IMG/VR virus record: IMGVR_UViG_3300042332_001561
Location: 1 to 58,894 of that record
DNA: 58,894 nt
Direction: 5' to 3' (one strand)
From: a virus
Positions 25,733-35,392 of the stretch are shown piece by piece. The position numbers and the translations under genes were made by a program. Every line of letters begins with the position of its first letter. Positions within the stretch are counted from its first letter, which is position 1. The notes below the pieces were generated by a model, which had not been told where the DNA came from, made no database searches, and saw only the letters and a list, made by a program, of their open reading frames with translations.

Positions 25733-26983
25733 TTACTTGTTTAAAATTATATAAGTGCTTCCATTGGAAGCGGAATATGTGTCTGAATCTGCAGTAGTAC
25801 CTGCTCGAACATCATAGTTTAAATTACTAGGAGTTTCCTCAGTTATAATAATAATAGCACCGCCTCCGCCTGCTCCGCCACGTTTTCCTGTTGCTCCAGT
25901 AACAGCTGGGGCAGCAGCTCCGCCAGCACCGCCAGCACCGCCAGTCCAGTGATGACCTGGACTAACTGTGCAACATGGTGCATGTATAGTAGCGGAGTGA
26001 TTATGATGATGTCCATTATAGGCTGTATAGTGATAAGCTCCGTGATGGTTGATTTTATCGTGATACTCAGGAACGTGTACATGATGGCTATAGTGATGTA
26101 ATGTATGAGGCTCATGAATTACAGCACTGTGGTGGTGGTGATCTGTTCTATCTGGAGCTTTAGCCCCAGCTTGACCTGCGGTGCCAGCAGAGCCAGCGGT
26201 TCCTGCAGAGCCAGTCGCTCCAATCATTCCTAATGACATTACTGTGCCAGTTCCTGATATTGATTTAGCCATTATAGCCACAATGCCACCTCCATTAGCT
26301 CCAGATCCACCTGCTCCACCAGGACCTGGAGTTGCTCCTGTTGCAGTTCCATCAGATCCTGTTCCACCTTTTCCTCCAGGTACTCCAACAGTTGTGCCAA
26401 CAGTTGGGTGGGTTCCGTTTGAGCCAGCAGAACCTGTTTTGCCCGGCCATGAACTACCACTTGTTAATGCTGGTGTGCTAGCTCCAGTAGAACCTGTTGT
26501 TCCTTTTGATCCACCTGCTAAGACTAGAGGAGAAGAGCTTCCATATGTAGCATCAAAAGCAACTCCTGTTGCTGCTTCTACTCTAGAAATAAGATAGCTT
26601 GGCATCAGTGTTACGCTTGGGTTGGTTGCGCCGCCACCTTGTCCACCTATTCTATAAGATATTGAAGACGAAGTGTGGCCAGCAATAGTTCCTGTTGGAA
26701 CAGATGAACCTGGACTTGATATTGTTCCATTGGTAGATCCATTTGAATTTCCAGAAACAGAACCTATTCCAATAACTCCATTTATTATAGCTGCATTCTT
26801 GACAAATACACGAAATCCATTTGTAAGTAGTACGTTTCCCAATGGTATTGTTAGATTGTTGTAATATTTATCTGAAGTTAATGTAATAGTTCCACTTATG
26901 GTCACATCGCCATCAGAACCATTCCCATAAATTTCATCATTATTTACGCGTGATACACTAGTTTCTATTCGTGAGATTGCCAT
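25733..26983 (-). CDS. Gly-rich tail fibre/adhesin with His-rich segment
   Basis: This 416-residue protein has three parts. Residues about 1-100 (EIYGNGSDGDVTISGTITLTSDKYYNNLTI...GFRVFVKNAAIINGVIGIG) match the start of the adjacent 254-residue protein. A long Gly/Ser/Thr/Pro region follows. Within it, residues about 278-341 contain more than twenty His in runs and HxH pairs (HHHH, HHYSHHVHV, HHHNH) ending in CC. The end has GGAGGAGG and GGGGAIIIITEE repeats. Gly-rich patches of this kind form packed polyglycine helices in some phage tail-tip adhesins, and HxH clusters bind metal ions in others. I infer a receptor-binding fibre with metal-binding capacity. Confidence 0.7.
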   Translation of the reverse strand: MAISRIETSVSRVNNDEIYGNGSDGDVTISGTITLTSDKYYNNLTIPLGNVLLTNGFRVFVKNAAIINGVIGIGSVSGNSNGSTNGTISSPGSSVPTGTIAGHTSSSISYRIGGQGGGATNPSVTLMPSYLISRVEAATGVAFDATYGSSSPLVLAGGSKGTTGSTGASTPALTSGSSWPGKTGSAGSNGTHPTVGTTVGVPGGKGGTGSDGTATGATPGPGGAGGSGANGGGIVAIMAKSISGTGTVMSLGMIGATGSAGTAGSAGTAGQAGAKAPDRTDHHHHSAVIHEPHTLHHYSHHVHVPEYHDKINHHGAYHYTAYNGHHHNHSATIHAPCCTVSPGHHWTGGAGGAGGAAAPAVTGATGKRGGAGGGGAIIIITEETPSNLNYDVRAGTTADSDTYSASNGSTYIILNK

Positions 26984-26985
26984 AT

Positions 26986-27750
26986 TTACACCTGTTGCAT
27001 GTAATAGTACGTTCCACTATTCTGACCCGTTACGTCCGTTGAGATAGATGCTGGAAGAGAAGATGTAGAAGAAACTAATAGTATTACTCCCCCACCAGCT
27101 GGTGCAGTTGCTGGTGCCTTAATGTATCCAGTTCCACTTGATGGCCCAGCTATATAACGTGCTGCAAGTATTATTACTCCACCACCAGCTTGACCAGACC
27201 CTCCTGCTCCACCTCTAAGAAATGTTGGTCCTCCAGATGCAGTGATTGAATAACCCGTAATTGCTTGTCTTGGAATCTGAAAATATGAAGATCCACCCAT
27301 AGCTGATGTTGGTGCTGTAGCAGAATATCCTGTAGCAGAGCCCCCTAAAGAATGTGTAACTGCTGTTGTAGCAGCTCCCCCTTGTGCTATAGAGCCAGCA
27401 GTAGAATAACCTGTAGTAAAACCAATTGTAGAGTCACTATTAAATTTTAAAGTGCCTTTAACAAATATTCTATATCCATTTGGAGCAAGTCGAACGTTGG
27501 CGTTTATTGTTAAATCATTAAAATACATATCACGAGTCATTGAATAGACACTAGAAGATGGCACCATACTCAAAATGGTTGTAGTGCCATCTAGTGTTAT
27601 ATCTCCATCTGATCCAGTACCATAGACTGCGTCAGCACCTTCATTATAATATGCTGCCCACACTGCGCCGTCCCACTGCCAACTCTTAGAGCCGACAGTA
27701 TAAATCTGGTTTGTATATGGAGAAGCAGGAAAAGTAATTGCTGGCATCAA
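26986..27750 (-). CDS. Gly-rich tail fibre/adhesin
   Basis: This 254-residue protein starts near [21 protein letters not shown]. It carries the same module as its neighbour ([19 protein letters not shown] ... [26 protein letters not shown]) and ends with [22 protein letters not shown] and a final [14 protein letters not shown] Gly-rich tip domain after a conserved beta domain suggests a short adhesin. It starts 4 bases inside the collagen-like fibre gene and ends 3 bases before the His-rich fibre. The pair arose by duplication, with the His-rich insertion in only one copy. Confidence 0.7.
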   Translation of the reverse strand: MMPAITFPASPYTNQIYTVGSKSWQWDGAVWAAYYNEGADAVYGTGSDGDITLDGTTTILSMVPSSSVYSMTRDMYFNDLTINANVRLAPNGYRIFVKGTLKFNSDSTIGFTTGYSTAGSIAQGGAATTAVTHSLGGSATGYSATAPTSAMGGSSYFQIPRQAITGYSITASGGPTFLRGGAGGSGQAGGGVIILAARYIAGPSSGTGYIKAPATAPAGGGVILLVSSTSSLPASISTDVTGQNSGTYYYMQQV

Positions 27751-29300
27751 CTATTCCTATATCCGTACACGCGAATTGTTCCGCCCGTCAATGTTCCTGT
27801 TGCAGCCTTAACCGTAAACGAAGTAAAAGATGTTGACGCAGTATGAATTCCGTTCGTTGTTCCAGCACCGCCTTCGTAAACATACGAAGCATTATGCAGT
27901 CTTGTCGGCATAGTTTTAAATGGGTCATGTAGTTCAAAACTATAAGAAGTGATGCTGTTTGTATTGGCCACTCCAACCCAATAGAACTCTGCAGCAGCGG
28001 TGTTCCCAGCGCCTGCAACGCTATTTGCATAAGAGTTATATATTAATTGTGAAGAATATGAAGAGGTAGAAGAACCAAGAACTAACCTAAAATCTTGTGC
28101 GGAGCCATAATTAAGAGTTGTTCCACTAACTTTGATTAAGTAATTATCGTAAGTGGAAGAAAAAGCATTTGCAATTCCAACAAAAGAAACAGCAGAGCCT
28201 ATTGTGACTATCCCGTTAGACGCTGTTCCGCCAGTAGAACATGTGACGGTCTTGATTAGTTCTAACCCTTGCGGATTTTGTGCTGGACTGTTTGGAATAA
28301 CCCATGCGGAGCCATTCCATACAAAAAGATAGTTCGTATCTGTTTCGTAAATAGTCATTCCAGTCCACGGAGAAGAAGGACGAGTAGACGAAGTTGCCTG
28401 CATTGGCGACATTGAACCGCCACCTAGTTCAACCCATGCTGAGTTGTAGTAAATATAGGTTGCACCTGTGTTTGTGTCAAACCATAGGTTTCCAGCAGAT
28501 GGAGATGATGGAGCTGTTGCCGAACTTGTTAATGGAGCTCCTGCACCAGTTGGGCCTGTTGGGCCTGTTGGACCAGTTAGACCTGTAGGTCCTGTGGGTC
28601 CTGTGGGCCCTGGAGGACCTCCTGATGGACCTGGAGGACCAGTTGGGCCTGTGGGACCTGTGGGACCTGGGACTGTTGAATCTGCTCCAGCAGGACCAGT
28701 CGGGCCAGTCGGGCCATTTGGACCTGGGGGACCAGGGGAGCCAATGGAACCACTTGGCCCTGTTAAACCAGTATCTCCTGTGGGTCCAGTGAGTCCTATG
28801 GGCCCCGTAGGGCCTGTTGGGCCTGTTGGGCCTGTGTTTCCAGTAGGGCCAGGAGGACCCGTGGGACCAGTGAGTCCTGTAGGTCCTGTGGGACCTGTAG
28901 GACCGACCTCAAGACCTGCTACGGCTATATAAACGGAAACTCTTACAGAATTAGACGATGGAGCATTATCAAAATAAACAGTAACATTGTTGCCATCAGT
29001 GGCTTCCCATGATGTCAATATTAAGCCATATGGAGAAGATGCTTCTCTTATCGTTACACTAACATCTCTACTTCCAAAATTATGATTAATAATATACGAA
29101 GTATTTGTTCCATCACCTATTGTTGCATTATAAACAGTGCCAGCTAGATTTACTGCGCTAGTAAACTCTACTATATTATTTGAATTATTCTTATAGTAGA
29201 TTTTTCCATCTGCGTAGTTAATCGCTATTTCACCATACTCTAATGAAGATGGGGTATTGGATGAAGTTCCACTATTTTTTATTTTTATAGTATTAGCCAT
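27747..29300 (-). CDS. Collagen-like tail fibre
   Basis: This 517-residue protein begins with a short attachment module ([37 protein letters not shown]) also present in the 836-residue fibre upstream. Residues about 133-250 are Gly-X-Y triplets, mostly GPT with some GPP, GLT and GDT, predicted to form a collagen triple helix. The C-terminal 200 residues are a strand-rich domain, probably the receptor-binding head. Thr at Y positions is common, so glycosylation rather than hydroxylation could stabilise the helix. A prolyl-hydroxylase-like enzyme is encoded about 2.6 kb downstream. The ORFs on the opposite strand across this region are shadows of the repeats. The ribosome-binding site is GGAG, six bases before the ATG. 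Confidence 0.88.
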   Translation of the reverse strand: MANTIKIKNSGTSSNTPSSLEYGEIAINYADGKIYYKNNSNNIVEFTSAVNLAGTVYNATIGDGTNTSYIINHNFGSRDVSVTIREASSPYGLILTSWEATDGNNVTVYFDNAPSSNSVRVSVYIAVAGLEVGPTGPTGPTGLTGPTGPPGPTGNTGPTGPTGPTGPIGLTGPTGDTGLTGPSGSIGSPGPPGPNGPTGPTGPAGADSTVPGPTGPTGPTGPPGPSGGPPGPTGPTGPTGLTGPTGPTGPTGAGAPLTSSATAPSSPSAGNLWFDTNTGATYIYYNSAWVELGGGSMSPMQATSSTRPSSPWTGMTIYETDTNYLFVWNGSAWVIPNSPAQNPQGLELIKTVTCSTGGTASNGIVTIGSAVSFVGIANAFSSTYDNYLIKVSGTTLNYGSAQDFRLVLGSSTSSYSSQLIYNSYANSVAGAGNTAAAEFYWVGVANTNSITSYSFELHDPFKTMPTRLHNASYVYEGGAGTTNGIHTASTSFTSFTVKAATGTLTGGTIRVYGYRNS

Positions 29301-29324
29301 TAGTCACTCCATATTAACTAAGTT

Positions 29325-29333
29325 ATTATAACA
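29325..29333 (-). promoter_or_regulatory. Extended -10 promoter candidate upstream of collagen-like fibre
   Basis: The minus strand has TGTTATAAT (TGn followed by TATAAT) in the 41-base gap before the collagen-like fibre gene. There is no good -35 hexamer 17 bases upstream, as allowed for extended -10 promoters. AT-richness makes a chance match possible. Confidence 0.35.
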
Positions 29334-29341
29334 TAGATTAA

Positions 29342-31852
29342 TTAGAATGTGCCACCATCAATAGTGTAAGTGTCAACTCCAAGAGTGGTTCTAGCTGTTG
29401 CGGCGTCGGCATCATCGAGAAGCCCTCTAATGAAAGAACTTAACGTTGTTACAGCTGCCGTACCTGATCCAGTAAAATATGGAAGAGCATTAGCTGCAGA
29501 GGTCAATCCTGCTATTGCGCCAAGGTTTGCACTGTAAGCCTGTACGTCAGTATTAATTGCAAGGCCTAAATTGGTTCTTGCGTCTGAGGCACTTGTTGCT
29601 CCGGTTCCACCTTTAGCTACTGCTATAGCTGTTGCATTCCATGTTCCGGTAGCAATTGTTCCGACAGTTGTGATTGAAGACTGGCCAGCGTAGGTTGACG
29701 CAATTGTAATCGCATCTGCATCTACAGTAATCTTATCTGCGGTTCCACCAACTGCTATGACTCCACTTGAATATGTGAGACCTGCTCCTGCTACAGAAGA
29801 CTTTAATTGAAGTGCATCTGTATCAATTTCAATTCCACCACTGGTTGCTACGTTGACATTAAATTCAGTACCACTTAATGAAAGTCCTGAACCTGCTGCA
29901 TAAGCTCCAGCTCCAGAAAACTGGACCCAGTTTTGGCTTGCAAAACTTGTTATATAATGATTCGTTTGAACCCAACCAGTTCTAGTGTAGGTTGTACCTT
30001 CCATTACATAGACAGACGCACCAATTAATTCAGTGTACACATCAGCGTCTGCAGCTCTGACTAATTCATAATCTGTGCCGTCATCTGTATATGTATAGAT
30101 GCCATTTTCCGTACCTGTTGATTGTGCTGTTAAAAGAATTCTATAAATTCCATCATCAGCTGAATCTAATGCTGCGTGACCATCTATAACTAATGTTTCG
30201 GTTGAACCAGTTAAACTAACATTTGCCTTTGCAATTAAGTTAACTGCAGCTTTCCAGTCAAGACCAGAAACTTTATTATCTACATAGTATTTTGTAGCTG
30301 CATCGGTATCTAATGTTGGCTCTGCGAGTCCAGTAATTCTAGAAGATGCAACATCAACTGTTCCAGTTCCATTAGGGCTTAATGTGATATTTCCATTAGT
30401 GTCTGTTGAGGTAATTGAATTTCCATTGAGGTTAAGATTATCTACAGTAAGTTCTGTGATGCCTGCAACTGAAGTTGTAGTAGAACCCAGTGTTAAAGTA
30501 GAAGAACCTAATGTAATTGTTGAGTTGGCGAGTTGGCTGTTATCAACTCCGCCTGATTTAATTGAAACTTCTCCAGTAGAAACTGAGAAATCTCCAGAAT
30601 CAAACGATGCTATACCTGTTTGGGTTGTTGAAGCAACTCTAAGACTAGTTGAACTTGCGGAAGTTAAACGACCTTGCGCATCAACTGTAAATGTTCCAGA
30701 CTCTGTAGATGAGCCATATGATCCTGCGGTCACCGCTGTATTATCTAAGTTAATTGTAACGGTGTCAGTAGAGCCAGCTACTGAACTAAGTCCAGTTCCA
30801 CCAGCAATTGTCAAAGTGTCTGAACCAGATGTTATTGTTTGGCTTGAACCACTATCTCCTGCAACAGTAAAAGATGTTGCTACACCATTAATGGCAGTAG
30901 TAATATCACTAGTTAAAGCTATTGTACCTGTTGCATTGGGTAAAGTTAATGTTCTATCTGCTGTTGGATTAGTGACAGTTAAGGTAGTTTCGTAATCGTC
31001 GGCGGATGATCCTTCAAAAATAATACTTGAATCTGTAAGTGAGAGACCAGAAGCATACAGGTTTGTAATTGTTGGAGACGAAGATAATACAACGTTTTCT
31101 CCAGACCCAACATATGATGTTACAGCATTTCCATTAATGCTAAAACTATTACCAGTTCCTGCTGTATCAAATGTTTTATTTGTTAATGTATCAGTTGTAT
31201 CTTTACCTACAAGAGTTGTGGTTGCATTTGGTAATGTTATTGTTCTATCGGCAGTAGGGTTAGTGACAGTTAGGGTTGTTTCATAAGTATCTGCAGCAGA
31301 TCCCTCAAAGGTGATGCTAGAATCAGAAAGGTAAAGTCCAGAAATTGTTGGACTTGTTACGGTTTTATTTGTAAGTTCTTGAGAACCAGTAAGTGTAGCT
31401 ACTGTGCTATCAATATTAATAGTCAAAGTATCCGATGCTCCAGCTACTGTGTCTATACCTGTTCCACCAGCAATTGTAAAAGTATCATTAAGGCTAATTG
31501 TTTGGCTTGAACCACTGTCTCCTGCTACAGTAATTGAACCACTTACAGCAGATACAGAATCGTCAACATACTTCTTTGTTGCTGCATGCATGTTTGAACT
31601 TGGCGTAGCGACTGTAACTGTACCAGAAAATGTTTTATTCCCTGTAATTGTTTGTGTTCCAGACAGGCCTACATATGCACCAGCTCCTGCAATAGCTTCA
31701 ACTGTTGTTGCTGAGCCACCTACTCCGCCTGTACCCTTACCATAATAAAGAACATTATCTACTTCATTATAAGCAAGTTCTGCATTCTCCAAGGATTCTG
31801 GTGCACCAGCGGCTCCAGAAGCTCTTCTTTTAATTCTAATTGTATTAGCCAT
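29342..31852 (-). CDS. Large repetitive tail fibre
   Basis: This 836-residue protein opens with the same attachment module as the next fibre ([40 protein letters not shown]). The body consists of degenerate beta repeats: a unit of about 40 residues with [21 protein letters not shown] and [16 protein letters not shown] occurs twice almost unchanged, along with several copies of TIAGGTG(I/L)...VAGS.DT(L/V)TIN. The C-terminus ([33 protein letters not shown]) is typical of long tail fibres. It has no chaperone-cleaved domain that I can see. I infer a long trimeric side or tail fibre whose length may evolve by repeat gain and loss. Confidence 0.82.
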   Translation of the reverse strand: MANTIRIKRRASGAAGAPESLENAELAYNEVDNVLYYGKGTGGVGGSATTVEAIAGAGAYVGLSGTQTITGNKTFSGTVTVATPSSNMHAATKKYVDDSVSAVSGSITVAGDSGSSQTISLNDTFTIAGGTGIDTVAGASDTLTINIDSTVATLTGSQELTNKTVTSPTISGLYLSDSSITFEGSAADTYETTLTVTNPTADRTITLPNATTTLVGKDTTDTLTNKTFDTAGTGNSFSINGNAVTSYVGSGENVVLSSSPTITNLYASGLSLTDSSIIFEGSSADDYETTLTVTNPTADRTLTLPNATGTIALTSDITTAINGVATSFTVAGDSGSSQTITSGSDTLTIAGGTGLSSVAGSTDTVTINLDNTAVTAGSYGSSTESGTFTVDAQGRLTSASSTSLRVASTTQTGIASFDSGDFSVSTGEVSIKSGGVDNSQLANSTITLGSSTLTLGSTTTSVAGITELTVDNLNLNGNSITSTDTNGNITLSPNGTGTVDVASSRITGLAEPTLDTDAATKYYVDNKVSGLDWKAAVNLIAKANVSLTGSTETLVIDGHAALDSADDGIYRILLTAQSTGTENGIYTYTDDGTDYELVRAADADVYTELIGASVYVMEGTTYTRTGWVQTNHYITSFASQNWVQFSGAGAYAAGSGLSLSGTEFNVNVATSGGIEIDTDALQLKSSVAGAGLTYSSGVIAVGGTADKITVDADAITIASTYAGQSSITTVGTIATGTWNATAIAVAKGGTGATSASDARTNLGLAINTDVQAYSANLGAIAGLTSAANALPYFTGSGTAAVTTLSSFIRGLLDDADAATARTTLGVDTYTIDGGTF

Positions 31853-31854
31853 TT

Positions 31855-32193
31855 TTAAAAATTTCCTCCATCGGTAAGGTTGCCTTCAGCGTAGTTAACC
31901 CACTGAGAGCCGTTATAACGCAATATATTGCCTGTTGCAGCTTGATTTATAGTAACATCTGTCAGTCCATTTAAAATAGACTGATTCGATATACTTTGTT
32001 CTGCAGATATTATTCTATCTTTAACTGTTAAATGACTTCCAGATGGATTTATGCCTAATGTAGTTTGCAATGCCTCTATAGCATCATTTGCGTTTGCATG
32101 CTGGACGTGGTGAGGAACTGTGACAGAATCTAGTGTGTCAGTTGCTGTAGGATTAATTAAAACATCCAAAGAAGTTGGGTAGTTAGTTGCCAT
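31855..32193 (-). CDS. Short fibre-associated protein
   Basis: This 112-residue protein ([23 protein letters not shown]...) contains [23 protein letters not shown], a segment common at the start of phage fibre or head-fibre proteins, then a helical coiled-coil-like stretch and ends [22 protein letters not shown]. The C-terminal ...DGGNF echoes ...IDGGTF at the end of the 836-residue fibre. It ends 2 bases before that fibre starts. A trimeric short fibre or fibre-anchoring protein is likely. Confidence 0.65.
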   Translation of the reverse strand: MATNYPTSLDVLINPTATDTLDSVTVPHHVQHANANDAIEALQTTLGINPSGSHLTVKDRIISAEQSISNQSILNGLTDVTINQAATGNILRYNGSQWVNYAEGNLTDGGNF

Positions 32194-32201
32194 CTTGTTC
32201 C

Positions 32202-32612
32202 TTACAAAGATAGAATTTTATTAAGAGTATTACTCCAGGCTATAGTAATGTTTGTATTAGTATTTACGCCAGAAAACGGCAATCCCTCAGAAGTATCTAT
32301 ATAAGCTATTAATATTGAGGTTTGATCAGACCCAGAATCTTGATAAATCACCACAGCATTAAAGGCGTCTCCTGGATAATTGGACATGACCACATCATCT
32401 GCATCTAGGACTCCGGAGCTTGTTGTTACCCCAGAAAATATAGGTGATCTAGCCTTTATGTGGCTTGAATTAATGTTAGAAACAAAATTATCTGTATTTT
32501 GATTTGGAGCATATGAGCTATTTACTAAAAGTAATTTTAAATTATTACTTACTAAATCTACATCTCCGCTAAGCATTGCTTCTTTTGCTTTTTTATAAAC
32601 AAAATTAGCCAT
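32202..32612 (-). CDS. Fibre-region virion protein
   Basis: This 136-residue protein begins MANFVYKKAKEAMLSGDVDL and continues with KLLLVNSSYAPNQNTDNFVSNI. It is strand-rich, ending in a hydrophobic ITIAWSNTLNKILSL. Proteins with this opening occur among phage tail/fibre genes, from memory, without a known function. The 8-base gap to the next gene and 1-base gap from the previous one suggest a single translational unit. Confidence 0.55.
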   Translation of the reverse strand: MANFVYKKAKEAMLSGDVDLVSNNLKLLLVNSSYAPNQNTDNFVSNINSSHIKARSPIFSGVTTSSGVLDADDVVMSNYPGDAFNAVVIYQDSGSDQTSILIAYIDTSEGLPFSGVNTNTNITIAWSNTLNKILSL

Positions 32613-32613
32613 A

Positions 32614-33381
32614 TTATATTCCTATATCTTTTGATGCAATTATTCTGTATTTATAGCCTTTTTCAAAATAATCTTTTCCACTTGTATTAAAGGATGGGGT
32701 TGCATCCAATGATGGAAAATCTAAATATACTTCTGGTTTCCAAGAATGCATAGATATTTCAGTTTCTAATGTCTCCCACCTTGCAGGAGCTTTTTGTATT
32801 TTTTTTCTTTGAGCTTGAAAATACTTTGAATTTAGAAAGTTTGACGCAGGTCTTTCATTGAAGGTTATAACCACTCTTCCATCATTATAATCATTTGTAA
32901 GATAGAAATCTCCATTATTTGGATCTATATCTGATATATAAAACTTTGGATTTTTAGCTAAAACTTGATATGAAACATCTATATTTGTCTTAATTGATTT
33001 ATCTTCTATTAAGACAGGTTGAAGCTCTGGTTCAGAAAAAACACTTGTAGTTGGTGTTGCAGCTGAGATGTATGTAAAAGCAACTTTTTCGTTAGGAACA
33101 ACTGCTCCAGCTGCGTCTAGAAGATTAACTAAATCTATGTAATATTCTTGTTGGTCATCTAATGATATTCTCCAATAAAGAGTTATAATCCTAGATATTT
33201 GGTTGTAATCTTTAATTGTATTTATAACTTGAAAAGGACTACTGACCAATTCTGGTGTTGAAGAATTCTTATATAATTTAAAATTTTCATTTTTAAGAGA
33301 TGAAATTTTTATAGTTCTACCAAATTTAATTGATACACTATAATAACTAACTTTAGCTTGATCTATTAAATATGAAGCCAC
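32614..33381 (-). CDS. Virion-associated protein downstream of the major capsid gene
   Basis: This 255-residue protein (MASYLIDQAKVSYYSVSIKF...) is mostly beta strands, with an Ig-like pattern around residues 20-130 and a C-terminal part with Trp/Lys-rich KYFQAQRKKIQKAPARWETLETE. It is the first gene after the terminator that follows the major capsid gene, and it starts the fibre operon. There is no family I can name; a fibre attachment or baseplate wedge-type role is possible. Confidence 0.5.
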   Translation of the reverse strand: MASYLIDQAKVSYYSVSIKFGRTIKISSLKNENFKLYKNSSTPELVSSPFQVINTIKDYNQISRIITLYWRISLDDQQEYYIDLVNLLDAAGAVVPNEKVAFTYISAATPTTSVFSEPELQPVLIEDKSIKTNIDVSYQVLAKNPKFYISDIDPNNGDFYLTNDYNDGRVVITFNERPASNFLNSKYFQAQRKKIQKAPARWETLETEISMHSWKPEVYLDFPSLDATPSFNTSGKDYFEKGYKYRIIASKDIGI

Positions 33382-33444
33382 CTAAACACTCCTAAAACAT
33401 TATTAATGTAAGTATAGTAACAAACGTTACTTAAATATGCGAAA

Positions 33445-33473
33445 GGGGGGCAGAGTTTTTACCTCTACCCCCC
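33445..33473 (-). terminator. Strong stem-loop after the major capsid gene
   Basis: On the minus strand GGGGGGTAGAG (33463-33473) pairs with CTCTGCCCCCC (33445-33455), an 11-bp stem with one T-G pair and a 7-base loop. The sequence after it (CTTTCGCATATTT) has only a weak U-run, so read-through is likely. It lies 42-70 bases beyond the stop of the capsid gene and would limit transcription into the fibre genes. A second weaker repeat (TAGGGT...ACCCTA) lies between the stop and this stem. Confidence 0.7.
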
Positions 33474-33514
33474 AGTCACTAGGGTTTCGCAACTATAACG
33501 GACCCTAAGGTTTA

Positions 33515-34576
33515 TTAGTTACCGATGTTGTTAGTAACACTGACCTCGTAGTTACGGGCTAGTCTAACATTCTTAGCAACTGTGATACCTTCACCATCAC
33601 CAAGCATCACGATATCGTAACGCTCTTTCATCTTCATCGAACGAATGTCACGGCTTGCATCATCGAATTGATCTGTGCTCATGTCATCCTTAACAAGAAG
33701 TGTTCCCACTTCATTGCGGTCGATGAGGAATAGGTCTGATTTTGCTGGAGTTGAACCATTCTTAGCTGTAAAGCTTACGAATGGTGAAACCAAAACATTG
33801 AGACCCATAGGTGCGGTTGCATTAAGTGCTCCATCTGCTGATTGAGGACGGTAGCCCCAGCTTGTGCCAACAGCCGAAGCTGCGCCACCTGCATGGAAGA
33901 TGCTGTCCTTAAGGAAGATGGACCACATAAGTGGGTGAAGGATGAAATCAGTTGGGATATGATTTTCAGCCATCAGTACTGCTGCCATGTCAACAATGTC
34001 ATCCCAGGTAACTGTTAGATTAGCTACGCCATCTACGTCCTTACCTGTTGTGTCATCGTAGCTACCGCTATCGTTATCAAAAACGATAGTTGCAGCGTCT
34101 TTGAAACGACTTAATGCAATTTGTTCTTTGAGACGAGCCATTGCACGGCCTGCTGCACGAACATGTAAACCAACAATGTCCCAAAGTGAATCGGCTATAA
34201 CCTCTTCGGTGAAAGCTAACTTTACACCCTTCTTTGAAACTTTGCCTTCTACTTGCTTTGCAAAGGCGAGTGCTTGCTCTGGATATTCTTGACCCTCAGG
34301 TATTTCTGCCGCTTGAATTGCATTGACTGCTGGAAACTCCAAGGAGCGCCCCTTGCCAAGGCGAACTGTTGAGAGAAGTGGAGTCACTAATAATTGTGGC
34401 TCCGCTGCTTCTTTCAGAGTACGAGAGATAACTTTAGGAAAAAGTGCTGCTGCATCAGGTGATGCAAAAGCTTCCTTAATTGTTACTCTGTTGTCTCCGT
34501 CGATGTACCCGTCCTCAGCCATTGCGGTTTCCCAAGCTGGGAGACCTGAGAGGAGTTCTTGGATTGTCTTACTCAT
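33515..34576 (-). CDS. Major capsid protein (HK97 fold)
   Basis: This 353-residue protein sits immediately after the protease and capsid-associated genes. A helical N-terminal part (MSKTIQELLSGLPAWETAMAEDG) is followed by a strand-helix core with FPAVNAIQAAEIPEGQEYP, a segment of the P-domain type (LKEQIALSRFKDAATIVFDN), and a C-terminal A-domain-like LNVLVSPFVSFTAKNG and MKERYDIVMLGDGEGITVAKNVRLAR. Codon use differs from that of the neighbours: Arg is often CGT or CGC, and the G+C is higher, as expected of the most abundant virion protein. A strong terminator follows. Confidence 0.85.
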   Translation of the reverse strand: MSKTIQELLSGLPAWETAMAEDGYIDGDNRVTIKEAFASPDAAALFPKVISRTLKEAAEPQLLVTPLLSTVRLGKGRSLEFPAVNAIQAAEIPEGQEYPEQALAFAKQVEGKVSKKGVKLAFTEEVIADSLWDIVGLHVRAAGRAMARLKEQIALSRFKDAATIVFDNDSGSYDDTTGKDVDGVANLTVTWDDIVDMAAVLMAENHIPTDFILHPLMWSIFLKDSIFHAGGAASAVGTSWGYRPQSADGALNATAPMGLNVLVSPFVSFTAKNGSTPAKSDLFLIDRNEVGTLLVKDDMSTDQFDDASRDIRSMKMKERYDIVMLGDGEGITVAKNVRLARNYEVSVTNNIGN

Positions 34577-34604
34577 CTTAGGATTATTCCTCCTGTTATC
34601 TTTC

Positions 34605-35366
34605 TTATATTGTCAAATTGACGCGGAATGCGCCAATAACATTGTGTACGTCCAGGTTAGAACGAATACCTAGCTTGCCCGAGAAGCTTCCTGCGCGGGT
34701 TAACTCATACACGGTCTTAAGTGCACCTGGATCTGATGGAAGCTGCATGTAAGAGAGAAGACCATCGTCGAAGTTTGTTGCAAACTTCTCTACTTCGATA
34801 ACCTTACCTACCATGAGCCATGGATAGTCTGCAGCGTCACCCTCTGACAAAGCAACGGGGCGACCCATTGAATCAGCAGCAACCATGCTACCAACAGTAA
34901 CATCAGCATTGATCGCTGCAACCATTGGGTACTCAACATATCCGTGAGTAATAAAACCGGCACCTTGTGAAGTACCCTTATCGAAAGGACGATAGAGGTC
35001 ATACTGGGCTACGCCGATTGGGAGAGATCTAGCAGCAACTGAGATTGTATCTGTTGCACCAGAGCTATAGTTTGGAGTAGCGCCATCGAGTGGATCCCAT
35101 GATGATGGCATGGTATCGCCCCAAGACTTTGAAGAGCCTGTTCCATTTGCAGGAACTACTCTAGCATCGCCGTTGGCATCTGCTACTACTGAAAGAATGG
35201 TACCCTTTGTGATTACGATCTCAAAGCGATCGTCTTCACTGTCCAAGTACCAAGTTGGAAGACCAGGATGTGGAAGCAAGTAAGCTGCTGGGGCAATGCC
35301 CTCAGAAACTACAAAGCGACCTGAACCAGTCTTCGTACCTACCTTGCGGAATTTTGCTAAACTCAT
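34605..35366 (-). CDS. Capsid-associated protein (decoration or head protein)
   Basis: This 253-residue protein lies between the prohead protease and the major capsid gene and shares the latter's GC-richer, CGT/CGC-using codon style, which suggests high expression. The sequence is strand-rich with a segment about 'DRFEIVITKGTILSVVADANGDARVVP' and 'VGSMVAADSMGRPVAL', similar in style to small beta proteins that decorate capsids. A GGAG ribosome-binding site precedes the ATG. I infer a head decoration or cement protein; a head fibre is an alternative. Confidence 0.6.
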   Translation of the reverse strand: MSLAKFRKVGTKTGSGRFVVSEGIAPAAYLLPHPGLPTWYLDSEDDRFEIVITKGTILSVVADANGDARVVPANGTGSSKSWGDTMPSSWDPLDGATPNYSSGATDTISVAARSLPIGVAQYDLYRPFDKGTSQGAGFITHGYVEYPMVAAINADVTVGSMVAADSMGRPVALSEGDAADYPWLMVGKVIEVEKFATNFDDGLLSYMQLPSDPGALKTVYELTRAGSFSGKLGIRSNLDVHNVIGAFRVNLTI

Positions 35367-35392
35367 TTTTATATCTCCTTATTTCTGATAAT

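Noticed and set aside
26181-26597. Plus-strand Pro-rich ORF
   Set aside because: It is the antisense shadow of the Gly-rich adhesin gene.
28550-28910. Short direct repeats resembling a CRISPR array
   Set aside because: The repeats are 9-base-type collagen triplets in a coding frame without unique spacers.
28468-28932. Plus-strand ORF rich in Gly-Pro-Val
   Set aside because: It is the antisense reading of the collagen repeats of the minus-strand fibre.
30384-30995. 203-codon plus-strand ORF
   Set aside because: It is antisense to the repetitive tail fibre, with no ribosome-binding site and shadow-like composition.
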